Assembly: GCF_900182985.1 (NCBI RefSeq)
Contig: NZ_FXUY01000001.1
Coordinates: 558,001-622,000 of the forward strand
Origin: Pseudomonas helmanticensis
GTDB taxonomy: Bacteria > Pseudomonadota > Gammaproteobacteria > Pseudomonadales > Pseudomonadaceae
DNA: 64,000 nt
Reading direction: 5' to 3'
Part shown: one piece after another, positions 10,345-19,491 of the stretch
Numbering within the stretch: position 1 is the first letter of the stretch
Layout of the letters: the number at the start of each line of letters is the position of its first letter
Made by a program: the position numbers and the translations under genes
The notes under the pieces: model-generated
Databases searched by the model: none
The model's input: the letters and a program-made list of their open reading frames with translations, nothing else
What the model was told of the DNA's origin: nothing

Positions 10345-11844
10345 TCAGTTTATCTTTTTCGAGATCTGTTCCAGAAGTGGAGGTATGTCGTCGTGCTCTT
10401 CATACCAAATAATGTTTACGCCAAGCTCTTTCAGGACCTCTTCGTTTAAGGAATGGTGTCTATCAAGGAAAGTTTTTATTGTGCTGATAGGTGCGTTTAT
10501 TATTTTTTTGTCGTTGTATTTGCTAAAGTGCTCAATGTTGATTCTTTGCATGAAAGCGTAGTGTTTGGGTTTTTCAATGGATCTTGCTGCAATTTCAAGA
10601 AGTCGTCTTAAATTCGGATCGCTCATTGAGAGACCAATCATTACGCAAGTCGATTCTTTGAGTGAGTTTAGTTGGATTAGATTAGACCAGTGATAAGGTT
10701 CGTTATAGATTTTGTGGTATCCCTCTTCCGAGAAAACAAGTGTACTTCGGTCTAGGTTTGAATAATTTGATCGGTCTTCTGGTAGAAATCCATGAACATG
10801 ATATATGGGTAATTCGTCGGTATTGGGGATCTCAATTTCTTCGAAAATACTTCTAAATTGAATTTCACGGTTGCAAAGTTGGCGTTCCAGCAAGTCGTCG
10901 AAATTGTAAGTTATTACGGATTTTACTTTTGCTCCCGTTCTACTTGGAGTGCACATGGAGGCAATTGATTTTATTAATTTTGATTCTACGTTTTTGCGTT
11001 TGTCACGCAGTTCGTAAAGTTGTTTTGTAACGGTATTCACAAAAAGGGTTTGCTCACTGCTTCCATTGGTCGACATGCCTTTTCGGATATATCTGGCAGA
11101 CATTAGGGCGGAGGGGCCGTCAACTTCTCTTAATCGCCTAACTATGCTAGATATCTCCATGCTGTCAATTGTTTTATCTTTTCCAAGTTCTGAAGTAAGC
11201 AGAGCGACGAATAGTGAATTTAGTAAAGTGTTCCAGTCTGGAAGCCCAGCGCTGCTTGAAACACCTGCTCCGAGCAATAATGAGAACTGCCCAGACTTAT
11301 ACTCGCTCTTAATGCGCTCTACGATTTCATTGCGTTCGTCTTTCCAGTTCTCTTGCTGTTTGGAGAATGCTGTCTCCAATCTTATTGTGAATATGTTTTC
11401 GATTAGTTTGTTGGCTTGTTCTGGGTATTTTTCAATTAAAGAGGATATTTTGTCAGGTCCCCATATGTGAAATGGGGAGCCGGGTTTTGAATGGAACGTT
11501 ATATGATTTTTGAGGATGTCTTGATTGGGTTTTTTGGTTGTGATTATTAGTACAGAAGTGTTTTCCATAAAAGGAAAATTTTTCTGCATTTTTTCAATGT
11601 CGAGTAATATTTTCTTGGGGTGAGATGATAGCGTTATTTGGATAAAGGTTGGGCCGTCAAACTCGTCAAAACCTTCGGGTGCGAAAGCATCAAATCCATA
11701 ATCAGGTGTGCTTATCTGCAGTTTTAAGGGCTTGTCTTGGGCCTGTAGGTGTGTTTTCAGTAGGCCTAAAAGCAGGGCTTCTACTAGGTAGTAGCCGCGA
11801 GTCCCTTGGTTGTCAATGTTCTCTAGTATTTTTTCAAATTCCAT
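10345..11844 (-). CDS. SIR2-domain protein with N-terminal nuclease-like domain (candidate anti-phage NADase)
   Basis: A 499-aa protein. Residues about 185-480 form a SIR2-like domain: LLLGAGVSSSAGLPDW (NAD-binding GAG at 192-194), TYNFDDLLE (Asn314, Asp316), YHVHGFLP (catalytic-type His351) and MIGLSMSDPNLRRLL. Residues 1-150 contain YGFDAFAPEG followed by FDGPTFIQITLS, resembling the D-xn-QxK core of Mrr-like restriction folds but with Thr where Lys is expected. SIR2 domains in this setting are known to deplete NAD during phage infection (Thoeris ThsA, DSR proteins); the role here is inferred. The gene is strongly AT-rich relative to its neighbours, suggesting acquisition. No partner gene adjoins it. 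Confidence 0.8.
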   Translation of the reverse strand: MEFEKILENIDNQGTRGYYLVEALLLGLLKTHLQAQDKPLKLQISTPDYGFDAFAPEGFDEFDGPTFIQITLSSHPKKILLDIEKMQKNFPFMENTSVLIITTKKPNQDILKNHITFHSKPGSPFHIWGPDKISSLIEKYPEQANKLIENIFTIRLETAFSKQQENWKDERNEIVERIKSEYKSGQFSLLLGAGVSSSAGLPDWNTLLNSLFVALLTSELGKDKTIDSMEISSIVRRLREVDGPSALMSARYIRKGMSTNGSSEQTLFVNTVTKQLYELRDKRKNVESKLIKSIASMCTPSRTGAKVKSVITYNFDDLLERQLCNREIQFRSIFEEIEIPNTDELPIYHVHGFLPEDRSNYSNLDRSTLVFSEEGYHKIYNEPYHWSNLIQLNSLKESTCVMIGLSMSDPNLRRLLEIAARSIEKPKHYAFMQRINIEHFSKYNDKKIINAPISTIKTFLDRHHSLNEEVLKELGVNIIWYEEHDDIPPLLEQISKKIN

Positions 11845-12168
11845 GTTGAAGCTCTAGGAGTTGTTGGTTAGGTCATGCAGGATGCTACGTTTTTTATCTA
11901 TGGAATGTCCATGCCCAATGAGTGGGTGGCTTACAGTAGGGTTTGCAGGGGTGAATTCTGGAGCCGGGTGAGGCGGATTTCATGTGGATGCTAAATATGG
12001 GCCATTGACTTATGAAGTCGTTAAATATTGAGGTGGTTCTCGGTTTGTAGCTGTAGCGGTTATAAAGCACGTTGAATTTTTTAGATGTTCAGTAGAGGTT
12101 GCTCGCGAAAGTGGTGGGTCAATTAAATTATTGTGATTGTCCGCCGGTTTTCGCGAGCAGGCTCACTC
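11845..12168. other. Gap upstream of SIR2 gene with degraded REP
   Basis: A 324-base gap that must hold the SIR2 gene promoter. No gene is seen. At about 12096-12176 there is a decayed REP: GGTTGCTCGCGAAA on the left and TTTTCGCGAGCAGGCTCACTC on the right with a poorly paired middle. Confidence 0.6.
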
Positions 12169-13566
12169 CTATAAAGGTTGCTCGTCGACCTTCATCATCG
12201 CCTGCACACCTTCCCACGCCTCGGCGCGCATGCGTTCGATGTCGAGGCCCGGGATCACGCCGTTGTCGACGACGATTCTGCCGCCGACCAGGCTGTATTT
12301 CACGCTGATCGGTTCGCCCGCGACCACCGGGGCGACGGCGCTGTCGTGGAAGCCGTAGAAGCGAGGATGATCGAGGCTGTAGACCACCAGATCCGCCGCT
12401 TGCCCGACTTCGAGTGTGCCGACGGCGCCAAGGCCCAATACCTGCGCGCCACCCGCCGTACCCCAGTGAATGACATCTTCAGCGGTAGTCGCCGAGGCGC
12501 CTTGTTCGGCGCGGTGGATCAGCCACGCGGTGTTGGCTTCGCCGACCATGCTCCCGGATTCATTCGACGCCACGCCGTCCACACCCAGGGAAATCGGCAC
12601 GCCGGCCTCATACATCTGCGGCACCGGTGCGACGCCGCTGCCCAGCCGGGCGTTGCTCACCGGGCAATGGGAGATGCCGGTGCCGGTTTGCGCCAGCATG
12701 CGGATTTCGCCCGGTTGCAGGTGCACGGCGTGGGCGAACCAGACGTCGGGGCCGAGCCATTCGTGTTCGGCGACGAACTCCACCGGCAGGCAGTTGTATT
12801 TTTCGCGGCAGAAATTCACGTAGTTCTGCGTTTCCGACAGGTGCGTGTGCAGGCGCAGACCGAGGCTGCGTGCGATGTGCGCCAGTTCGCGCAGCAGCGT
12901 TGGCGGTAGCGAGAACGTCGGCGTGGTCGGGGCGACGACCACGCGGCGCATCGCGTCCGGGGTGTCCTGGTGATACAGCGATTTCAGCCGTTCGATGTCA
13001 CCGACCATCTGCTCGAGGCTTTCCGGTTGCAGCGCGGTTTTCGAGAAGCCCGGATGCGCGCTCGCCGATTCCAGTGCGCCGCCACGGCACAGCACAAACC
13101 GCAGACCAAATTCATCAGCCATATCAAACAACAGGTCGCCGGTCTCGGTGCTGCCGTGGGCGTGGTAAAGGTAGTGGTGATCAGCGCAGGTGGTGACGCC
13201 GGACAGCAGCAACTCGACCATGCCCAGCCGTGCGGCGATCCGCGCCAGTTGCGGGGTAAAGCGATTTAGGCGCGGGTAGGGCACGCTCGCCAGCCAGCCT
13301 TGCAGATCCTGATTCAACCCTTCGGGTACGGCTTTGAGCAGGTTCTGGAACAGGTGATGGTGAGTGTTGATCCAGCCCGGATAGACCACGCAATTGCGCG
13401 CGTCGATCAGCCGTTCGCCGGGTTGTGGTTCAAGGTTTGCGGCCATTTCGGCGATGCGACCGTTGACCACGCGGATGTCCACAGCGCCGGCCCGAGCGCG
13501 AGGGCCGCGCAGGCCGGTCATCACCGCGACCGGGTGCTTGATCAGGATGTTCTGAAGTTGAGTCAT
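12169..13566 (-). CDS. Amidohydrolase, isoxanthopterin/8-oxoguanine deaminase-like
   Basis: Cytosolic zinc aminohydrolase of the COG0402 deaminase group, 465 aa. Metal ligands are visible: INTHHHLFQ (HxH, residues 69 and 71), LRLHTHLSET, VWFAHAVHL and SLGVDGVASNE. Several stretches (INTHHHLFQNLLK, SGVTTCADHHYLY, LRFVLCRGGA, HWGTAGGAQVLGLG) recall characterised isoxanthopterin deaminases, so deamination of a pterin is my preferred guess; a purine deaminase is the alternative. Start ATG 13566 has GGAG seven bases upstream. The neighbouring permease gene starts the same leftward unit, separated by 13 bases. Confidence 0.85.
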   Translation of the reverse strand: MTQLQNILIKHPVAVMTGLRGPRARAGAVDIRVVNGRIAEMAANLEPQPGERLIDARNCVVYPGWINTHHHLFQNLLKAVPEGLNQDLQGWLASVPYPRLNRFTPQLARIAARLGMVELLLSGVTTCADHHYLYHAHGSTETGDLLFDMADEFGLRFVLCRGGALESASAHPGFSKTALQPESLEQMVGDIERLKSLYHQDTPDAMRRVVVAPTTPTFSLPPTLLRELAHIARSLGLRLHTHLSETQNYVNFCREKYNCLPVEFVAEHEWLGPDVWFAHAVHLQPGEIRMLAQTGTGISHCPVSNARLGSGVAPVPQMYEAGVPISLGVDGVASNESGSMVGEANTAWLIHRAEQGASATTAEDVIHWGTAGGAQVLGLGAVGTLEVGQAADLVVYSLDHPRFYGFHDSAVAPVVAGEPISVKYSLVGGRIVVDNGVIPGLDIERMRAEAWEGVQAMMKVDEQPL

Positions 13567-13579
13567 GGGCAGCTCCAAA

Positions 13580-14947
13580 CTAAAGGATGTGCGAGGCGGA
13601 TTTGCTGGCGGTGGTTTCCGCCACGCTGACGCCATTCAGCGCGGCGTTGAGCAGTACCGACACCAGGCAGGCGATGACCACGCTGCTGTGCAGGAACGGC
13701 TGCGACCACTCGGGAAGTTGTTTGAACAGGGTGGGGGCGAGCACCGGCACCAGCGCGGCGGCGATGGTGAAACCGACGATCAGCACGTTGTAGCGATTGC
13801 GCTCGTAATCGACCTTGGCGAGGGTCTGAATACCCGCCGCCGCGACCACGCCGAACATCGCAATGCCAGCGCCACCAAGGGCGGCGGTCGGCATCGAGGC
13901 GATGATCGCGCCGGCCTTCGGCACCAAGGCAATCGAGCACATCAGCAAACCGCTGACCGCGACCACCCAACGGCTGCGCACGCCGGTGAGGATCACCAGG
14001 CCGACGTTTTCCATGAAGGCGATAAACGGGAACGCCGCGAACATCCCGGCGATGGTGCTGGCCAGACCATTGGCGCGCAGACCGTTGATGACTTGTTTGT
14101 CCTCGACCGGTTTTTCGACGATGTCGCCGATGGCCACGAACAGCCCCATCGACTCGACCATCTGCACGATCATCACCACCACCATGGTTGCGATGGGGAT
14201 CAGGCTGAAGGTCGGCAAACCGAAATAGAACGGGTAGGGCACGGTCAGCCACGGCGCTTCTTCAACGCTGTGAAAACTGCCCATCCCGAGGCCATACGCC
14301 AGACCGGCGCCGATCAGCATGCCGATCAACACCGCCATGTTGCGCAGCAGCGGGCTGCCATAACGGTTGACCAGCAGAATCGTCAGCAACACCACCACGG
14401 CCACGCCGAGGAATGCCGGCGCGCCAAAGTTGCTCGCGTTGCGCCCGCCGCCGACCCATTCATAGGCAATCGGGAACAGCTGCAAACCGATCACAGTGAC
14501 GATGCAACCGGTCACTACGGGCGGAAAGAAGCGCCGTAATCGACCGACGAAAGGCGCCATCAGCATGGTGAAGATCCCCGCGCCGATCACTGCCCCGCAC
14601 ACTCCGGCAAACCCTACGTCCGGGTTGCTGCCGATGGCGATCACCGGGCCGACGCTGCTGAACGCCACGCCTTGCAGAATCGGCAGGCGCACGCCGAATT
14701 TCCAGAAACCGACGGTTTGCAGGAGGGTGGCGATGCCGGAGCAGAACAGCGTGGTGCTGATCAACACCACCGTATCGGCATGGGACATTTTTAAGGCGCT
14801 GGCGACAATCAACGGCACGGCGATGGCGCCGATGTACGAGACGGCCATGTGCTGCAGGCCGAGGGTGAGCATCTGGCGCACCGGCAGAATGCGATCGACG
14901 GGATGCACGGTGGATGCGGCTTTTGCTGGGGATGTGGCTGACGACAT
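13580..14947 (-). CDS. NCS2 family xanthine/uracil-type permease
   Basis: Inner-membrane nucleobase:cation symporter-2 of 455 aa with about 12-14 hydrophobic segments. Family signatures include the N-terminal QMLTLGLQHMAVSYIGAIAVP and the substrate-site helix MIVQMVESMGLFVAIGDI. It presumably imports the purine- or pterin-like substrate of the adjacent deaminase. Start ATG 14947 has GAGGTG upstream. It belongs to the leftward unit with the deaminase, and lies downstream of the GTPase gene with a REP between them. Confidence 0.92.
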   Translation of the reverse strand: MSSATSPAKAASTVHPVDRILPVRQMLTLGLQHMAVSYIGAIAVPLIVASALKMSHADTVVLISTTLFCSGIATLLQTVGFWKFGVRLPILQGVAFSSVGPVIAIGSNPDVGFAGVCGAVIGAGIFTMLMAPFVGRLRRFFPPVVTGCIVTVIGLQLFPIAYEWVGGGRNASNFGAPAFLGVAVVVLLTILLVNRYGSPLLRNMAVLIGMLIGAGLAYGLGMGSFHSVEEAPWLTVPYPFYFGLPTFSLIPIATMVVVMIVQMVESMGLFVAIGDIVEKPVEDKQVINGLRANGLASTIAGMFAAFPFIAFMENVGLVILTGVRSRWVVAVSGLLMCSIALVPKAGAIIASMPTAALGGAGIAMFGVVAAAGIQTLAKVDYERNRYNVLIVGFTIAAALVPVLAPTLFKQLPEWSQPFLHSSVVIACLVSVLLNAALNGVSVAETTASKSASHIL

Positions 14948-15014
14948 GGGGAAACACCTCTGGCTGTTTTTATGCGGTAGAGAGGGGTATTCGTCTGATG
15001 CCTGCTGCAGATTC

Positions 15015-15108
15015 CCTGTAGGAGTGAGCCTGCTCGCGATAGCGGTGAATCAGTCACCATCATTGCTCAATGACACACCGCTATCGCGAGCAGGCTCACT
15101 CCTACAGG
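15015..15108. repeat. REP palindrome, perfect 33-bp arms
   Basis: Arms 15015-15047 and 15076-15108 are exact complements (outer CCTGTAGGAGTGAGCC) around a 28-base spacer. It lies in the 228-base gap between the permease and the G3E GTPase gene. Confidence 0.9.
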
Positions 15109-15175
15109 TTATGTGGCATCAGTCATTCGTACACATGTGCCCGAAGCCGCCATCCACCGGCTTCGATGCCTTGTT

Positions 15176-16237
15176 TCAGCCTGCCAGGCAGGCGGCGAAG
15201 CCCTGGTTCAGCGCCGCGCGGTCCAGGTCGCGGCCGATGAAGACGATCTTGCTTGAGCGCGGCTCCGTGCCCCACGCGGTCGAGGCGCGGAATTCGACCA
15301 GGCTGTGCACGCCTTGCAGCACGTAGCGCTGGTCCTCGTTAGCCACAGCGAGCACGCCTTTCATGCGATAGAGGTTGTCGGCCTGGGACGAGCGCAGTTC
15401 GCTGATCCAGCGATGGAACGCCATCAGGTTGACCGCGCCGTCGACGGCGATGCCTACCGATGACACGCTTGGATCGTGTTGGTGATCCTGCTCTTCAATA
15501 GAGTGCTCAGCGTGATGCTCATGGTCGTGATGATCGTGATCGTGCTGCTCCGCGCCGATTTCCATGAGCTTCTGCGTGCATTCAAATGCGCCGATACCGA
15601 GGATTTTCGTCAGGTCGATTTGCGCATGGGTCGAGATCACCAGTTCCGCTGTGGCATTCAAGCCACGGATCTTGCTGCGCAGGGTTTCCACTTCGGCGCT
15701 GCTGACCAGATCGACCTTGTTGATGACGATCCGGTCGGCGCAGACGATCTGATCCACCGCCTGATTATCGACCCCGTCGAGTTGCAGATCCTCCAGGTGC
15801 TGGGCGATGTGCTTGGCGTCGACCATGGTCACGATCGCGTCGAGTTCGACTTCATCGGCGATCGGATCATTGATGAAAAAGCTCTGCGCCACCGGGTATG
15901 GATCGGCCAGGCCGCTGGTTTCGATGAGGATGTGATCGAGGCGCACCGGGCGCGCCACCAGCTCACGGACGATGCGCACCAGATCCTCGCGAACCTCGGC
16001 GGTGCAGCACACGCAGCCGTTGACCATCTCGTAGATTTCTTCGGTTTCCGAGCTGAGGACGAGGTCGCCGTCGATGCCGACTTCACCGAATTCGTTTTCG
16101 ATCACGGCGATTTTGCGGCCGTGGTTTTCCTTGAGAATGTAATTGAGCAGGGTGGTTTTACCGGCACCGAGGAAACCGGTGAGGATGGTCACGGGGATTT
16201 TGGTGTTGCGCGTTGGGGCGTTGAAGGGGGTGTTCAT
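15176..16237 (-). CDS. G3E-family (COG0523/CobW-like) metallochaperone GTPase
   Basis: A 353-aa P-loop GTPase that probably loads metal into a client enzyme. Seen: Walker A GFLGAGKTTLL (about residues 18-28), ENEFGEVGIDGDL, the metal-binding GCVCCT, IETSGLADP, the guanine motif NKVDL, and a His/Asp-rich run (EQHDHDHHDHEHHAEH) before the C-terminal CobW_C domain. Start ATG 16237 has AAAGGAGCC upstream; the longer frame would translate a REP. Its place among three or more zinc-type amidohydrolases suggests these as clients. COG0523 members are often zinc- or cobalt-linked; which metal applies here is not shown. Confidence 0.9.
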   Translation of the reverse strand: MNTPFNAPTRNTKIPVTILTGFLGAGKTTLLNYILKENHGRKIAVIENEFGEVGIDGDLVLSSETEEIYEMVNGCVCCTAEVREDLVRIVRELVARPVRLDHILIETSGLADPYPVAQSFFINDPIADEVELDAIVTMVDAKHIAQHLEDLQLDGVDNQAVDQIVCADRIVINKVDLVSSAEVETLRSKIRGLNATAELVISTHAQIDLTKILGIGAFECTQKLMEIGAEQHDHDHHDHEHHAEHSIEEQDHQHDPSVSSVGIAVDGAVNLMAFHRWISELRSSQADNLYRMKGVLAVANEDQRYVLQGVHSLVEFRASTAWGTEPRSSKIVFIGRDLDRAALNQGFAACLAG

Positions 16238-16291
16238 GGTGAGGCTCCTTTGATTGACCGGTGCACACTGAATTCGGTTGACGCTGCTTTT

Positions 16292-16382
16292 TTGTAGGAG
16301 TGAGCCTGCTCGCGATAGCGGTGTGTCAGTCGACATTTACGTTACTGACACGCCGCCATCGCGAGCAGGCTCACTCCTACAA
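16292..16382. repeat. REP palindrome overlapping the UbiX-like gene end
   Basis: Arms 16292-16330 and 16344-16382 pair over 39 bases with two mismatches (outer TTGTAGGAGTGAGCC). The right arm lies inside the coding frame of the UbiX-like gene, whose stop codon is at 16337-16339 in the loop. Confidence 0.88.
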
Positions 16383-16954
16383 GGGGATAGGGGTTCTTGC
16401 CATCGTTGAGCGACGCCGGCATCAAGGCCGAACAGGTCGAGCACGCGGCCGAGGCTGTGGTCGACCATTTGCGCGAGGTTTTCCGGCCGGGCGTAGAAGG
16501 CCGGCACCGGCGGGGCGATGATCCCGCCCATCTCGGTGACGGCAGTCATGTTGCGCAGGTGGGCGAGGGTCAGCGGGGTTTCGCGGGCCATCAGCACCAG
16601 CGTGCGGCGTTCCTTGAGGGTGACGTCGGCGGCGCGGCCGATCAGCCCCGATGAGGTGCCAGTGGCAATCTCCGCCAGCGTCCTCATCGAACACGGCGCC
16701 ACCACCATCCCGAGGCAGCGAAATGAGCCGCTGGCAATCCCGGCGGCAACGTCATCGGCGCGGTGGTAATGAGTGGCCAGCGCGGTGACGTCGGCGAGTT
16801 TGTAATCCGTCTCGTGGGCCATGGTCAGCAGCGCGGCGCGGCTGATGATCAGGTGGCTTTCGATGTCCAGCTCGGCGAGCAATTGCAGCAGGCGCACGCC
16901 GTAGATGAAGCCGGACGCGCCGCTGATGCCGACCACCATCCGTTGCCGGTTCAC
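16337..16954 (-). CDS. UbiX-family flavin prenyltransferase
   Basis: Makes prenylated FMN, the cofactor of UbiD decarboxylases. The 205-aa protein shows the flavin-binding start VVGISGASGFIYGVRLL, APCSMRTLAEIATG and the conserved RETPLTLAHLRNM. It overlaps the UbiD-like gene stop by four bases (ATGA), a sign of coupling. The final 16 or so residues (CRSEPARDGG...) are encoded by a REP element, so the native tail has been replaced or extended; the catalytic core is complete. Its pairing with a UbiD-like gene argues for a dedicated decarboxylation step rather than ubiquinone synthesis. Confidence 0.92.
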   Translation of the reverse strand: MNRQRMVVGISGASGFIYGVRLLQLLAELDIESHLIISRAALLTMAHETDYKLADVTALATHYHRADDVAAGIASGSFRCLGMVVAPCSMRTLAEIATGTSSGLIGRAADVTLKERRTLVLMARETPLTLAHLRNMTAVTEMGGIIAPPVPAFYARPENLAQMVDHSLGRVLDLFGLDAGVAQRWQEPLSPCRSEPARDGGVSVT

Positions 16955-18336
16955 GACTCAAGCCCTTTGAGCAGAGCCCGGGCGCGCTCCAGAACTTCCT
17001 GATCGAGCTGCGCCTTGATCCCGTCAAAGCCTGAACCGCGTGTGGCATCCAGGCCCATCCGCGATGTCGTGCCATTGACCGAGGACGACGGATCCAGTGG
17101 ACTGCCGGGCAAACCGTCAATGATGAAAATATCCAGATGCGGCTGGAAGTGCGTGGCCAGTGCCCACAACACCTGGCTGTCGTCAGTGATGTCGATATCG
17201 CTGTCCACCGCAATCACGGTTTTCAGGTACGGATCCCAACCGAGCAGGGCCAGCATGATCTGCCGCGCCTCGCCATCGCGGCTCTGGTCCAGCGCCACAT
17301 AGCAGTGAAAATGCGTGCCGGAATTCGGGTAGTGCACGGCGGTGACGGCGGGGAACCGTGCCTTGAGTTTTTCGTTCATTTCGGCTTCGCGGGGCAGGCG
17401 GGCGAGGGTCAGGTGTTCGGCGTAGCGGCCACCCATCACGTCGACCAGCCAGGCGTCTTTGCGCTTCAACAGGGTGTCGACGCGCAGCACATTGTTGGTC
17501 GAACGATCCGAGGAATAACCGCTGAATTCGCCGAATGGGCCTTCCTCGGCGTAGGCCGCCGGGTCAATCGCGCCTTCGAGAACGAACTCGGCGTACGCCG
17601 GTACACCGATGCCGTAGCGCGGGGTTTTCACCAGTTCCAGCGGCGCACCAAACAGCCCGCCAGCGACGGCGCGTTCATCGGCGCCATAGGGCAAGCGTGC
17701 AGCGGCGGCGAGCATGAACAGCGGATGCGCTCCGACGACCATTGCCACGCGCAATTCTTCACCACGTTCGCGCGCGGTTTGCAGCATCCGCCACAGGTGT
17801 CCGCGTGAGTGCAGACTGGTGGCGAGGGCTTGGCGGGCGTGGCGCATCGAGCGGTGATAGCTCATGTTGGCGATGCCGGTCAGCGGGTCTTCGGCGATGA
17901 TGATCGCGTTGGTGATGTACGGGCCGCGATCGCTGTCGAAATGCTTGAGCATCGGCAACAGCGCCAGATCCAGCGCTTCGCCTTCGAAGACTTCATCGAG
18001 GATCGGGCCGCTCTCCACGTAACGCGGTGCGATCGGATTATTGGCGCGGGTCTGGAAGGTTTCGTGCAGCTGCGCCGGCGTTACGCCGAACAGCCGGGCG
18101 ATGCGGGTCCGCGAGGCGAACATATTGCTTGCCACCGGCACGCCGAGGTGGCCGACGTTTTCGCAGATCAGCAGAGGATCGCGGCCCTGGGCGGCGAGGG
18201 CATCGACCAGGGCGGTGACGTCCTGATCGGCAGAAATGGCTTGGGTGATGGTCAGCACATCGTCCGGGTACTCACGGCGATAGGCGTCGATGAACACGTG
18301 AAAGTCCTGAGAATCGCCGAGCGTCGAACGGGTCAT
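16951..18336 (-). CDS. UbiD-family prenyl-FMN-dependent decarboxylase
   Basis: A 461-aa reversible (de)carboxylase of the UbiD family, acting on an unsaturated or aromatic acid. Visible hallmarks are the cofactor region GIANMSYHRSMR (equivalent of the N...R motif), PLELVKT, and EEGPFGEFSGY, which holds the catalytic glutamates. The start is MTRSTLGDSQDFHVF. It precedes the UbiX-like gene with a four-base overlap. The third partner of phenolic-acid decarboxylase operons (VdcD/BsdD) is absent, so the substrate is probably not a simple phenolic acid; the cluster suggests a heteroaromatic acid. Confidence 0.9.
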   Translation of the reverse strand: MTRSTLGDSQDFHVFIDAYRREYPDDVLTITQAISADQDVTALVDALAAQGRDPLLICENVGHLGVPVASNMFASRTRIARLFGVTPAQLHETFQTRANNPIAPRYVESGPILDEVFEGEALDLALLPMLKHFDSDRGPYITNAIIIAEDPLTGIANMSYHRSMRHARQALATSLHSRGHLWRMLQTARERGEELRVAMVVGAHPLFMLAAAARLPYGADERAVAGGLFGAPLELVKTPRYGIGVPAYAEFVLEGAIDPAAYAEEGPFGEFSGYSSDRSTNNVLRVDTLLKRKDAWLVDVMGGRYAEHLTLARLPREAEMNEKLKARFPAVTAVHYPNSGTHFHCYVALDQSRDGEARQIMLALLGWDPYLKTVIAVDSDIDITDDSQVLWALATHFQPHLDIFIIDGLPGSPLDPSSSVNGTTSRMGLDATRGSGFDGIKAQLDQEVLERARALLKGLES

Positions 18337-18474
18337 GGTTTCACCTCGTAAAAAGCAGGCACGCAGGGGTGATAGAGCGTTCGCGCGGCCAGCCGTTGGC
18401 CTGCCGGTCGAGCGAAACGCCGGGTCATCTTCGTGCCTGTAAAGTCGCTGTGTGTCGGTCGTAACACTGACCCC

Positions 18475-18564
18475 TGTGGGAGCGAGCCTGCTCGCGAATG
18501 CGGTATGTCATTCAACGTTAATGGCGACTGATCCACCGCTTTCGCGAGCAGGCTCGCTCCCACA
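18475..18564. repeat. REP palindrome, 24-bp arms
   Basis: TGTGGGAGCGAGCCTGCTCG-type arms at 18475-18498 and 18541-18564 are exact complements; the middle is unpaired. It lies in the gap between the UbiD-like gene and the first ACMSD-type amidohydrolase. Confidence 0.9.
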
Positions 18565-18581
18565 TTGGGTTTTGTGTGTGG

Positions 18582-19487
18582 CTACAGGTAGGTGGTGGTC
18601 AGGCGTATGTCGGCCTCGGCCAGGTCTTTGGGCGGTGGCGTCGGTTCGATCCCGCACAACCTTGCGATGTTGTTGCCCAGGTAATCCTCGAGATGATCCT
18701 CATCAATCCCCAAGCCCTGCGGTGCCGGCGAGCACAGCACCTCCAGCTCGCGCAGCCACATCCCCGGCTCATTCGGCGGCGAATCCGTGCCGAAGACGAT
18801 CTTGTTACGCGGCAGTTCCTTGGCGAACTCGACGATCCGCGACTGGAAGCACCAGCCCGATTCGCAGTACACGTTCGGCGTGTCCATGGCCATCCAGAAC
18901 GCTTCGAACGAGTAGTTGCCGCCGGTCTGGATACCGAAATGGCCGATGATGAAATTGACCATCGGGAACTCGCGGATGATCGGGTAGAACATCGTCGGAA
19001 TCGTGTACGGGCCGTCGCCGGTGTGGATCAGCACAACGATGTTGTACTTGGCGCAGACCTTCATTGCCGGACGCAGCCAGTCGAGTGCGCGATCCGGGCG
19101 ATAGCCGTGCATGTTGGCGTGCAGCTTGAGCATCTTGAAACCGTATTCCTTGATGTGGAATTCCAGCTCCGCCGCACCGTTTTCCGGTCCCCAGCGCGGG
19201 TTGAAGTTGAAGTTGCCGATGAAGCGATCCGGGTACTTCATGCACAGTTCGGCGATGTACGACATGTAGTCGCGCACGCCTTCGCGGCCCCGGCGGTTGC
19301 CGTCGCGATAACCGGTGTTGCCCGGTGGCGGCTGGATGAAACCCATGTCGATGCGACGTGGTTTACCGTTGATCATGTACGGGCCGTCCATCAACTTGAG
19401 CATGCGCTCGCCAGTGAACGGTTCGCCGGTGTGGCGCCAGGCCTCGTCGACCAGATTTGTTGGGTGCAGATGGGTGTCGATGATCAT
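18582..19487 (-). CDS. ACMSD-type amidohydrolase (amidohydrolase_2), complete metal site
   Basis: A 301-aa TIM-barrel hydrolase/decarboxylase of the ACMSD family, which includes decarboxylases and hydrolases of aromatic and heterocyclic acids. All expected ligands are present: DTHLHP (His6, His8), IHTGDG (His155), GHFG (His183) and FGTDSPP (Asp235). The ribosome site GGAG lies in the 3' end of the upstream paralogue, four bases away. It and the next gene are clear duplicates, matching almost without gaps from residue 1. Substrate is unknown. Confidence 0.88.
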   Translation of the reverse strand: MIIDTHLHPTNLVDEAWRHTGEPFTGERMLKLMDGPYMINGKPRRIDMGFIQPPPGNTGYRDGNRRGREGVRDYMSYIAELCMKYPDRFIGNFNFNPRWGPENGAAELEFHIKEYGFKMLKLHANMHGYRPDRALDWLRPAMKVCAKYNIVVLIHTGDGPYTIPTMFYPIIREFPMVNFIIGHFGIQTGGNYSFEAFWMAMDTPNVYCESGWCFQSRIVEFAKELPRNKIVFGTDSPPNEPGMWLRELEVLCSPAPQGLGIDEDHLEDYLGNNIARLCGIEPTPPPKDLAEADIRLTTTYL

Positions 19488-19491
19488 CGGT

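Noticed and set aside
10283..10561. Short + strand frame at the 3' end of the SIR2 gene
   Set aside because: Overlaps the SIR2 coding region antisense, begins in AT-rich sequence without ribosome site and has biased composition.
13565..14539. Long + strand frame opposite the NCS2 permease
   Set aside because: Extremely His/Arg/Asp-rich translation typical of an antisense shadow; the permease frame has proper membrane helices and signatures.
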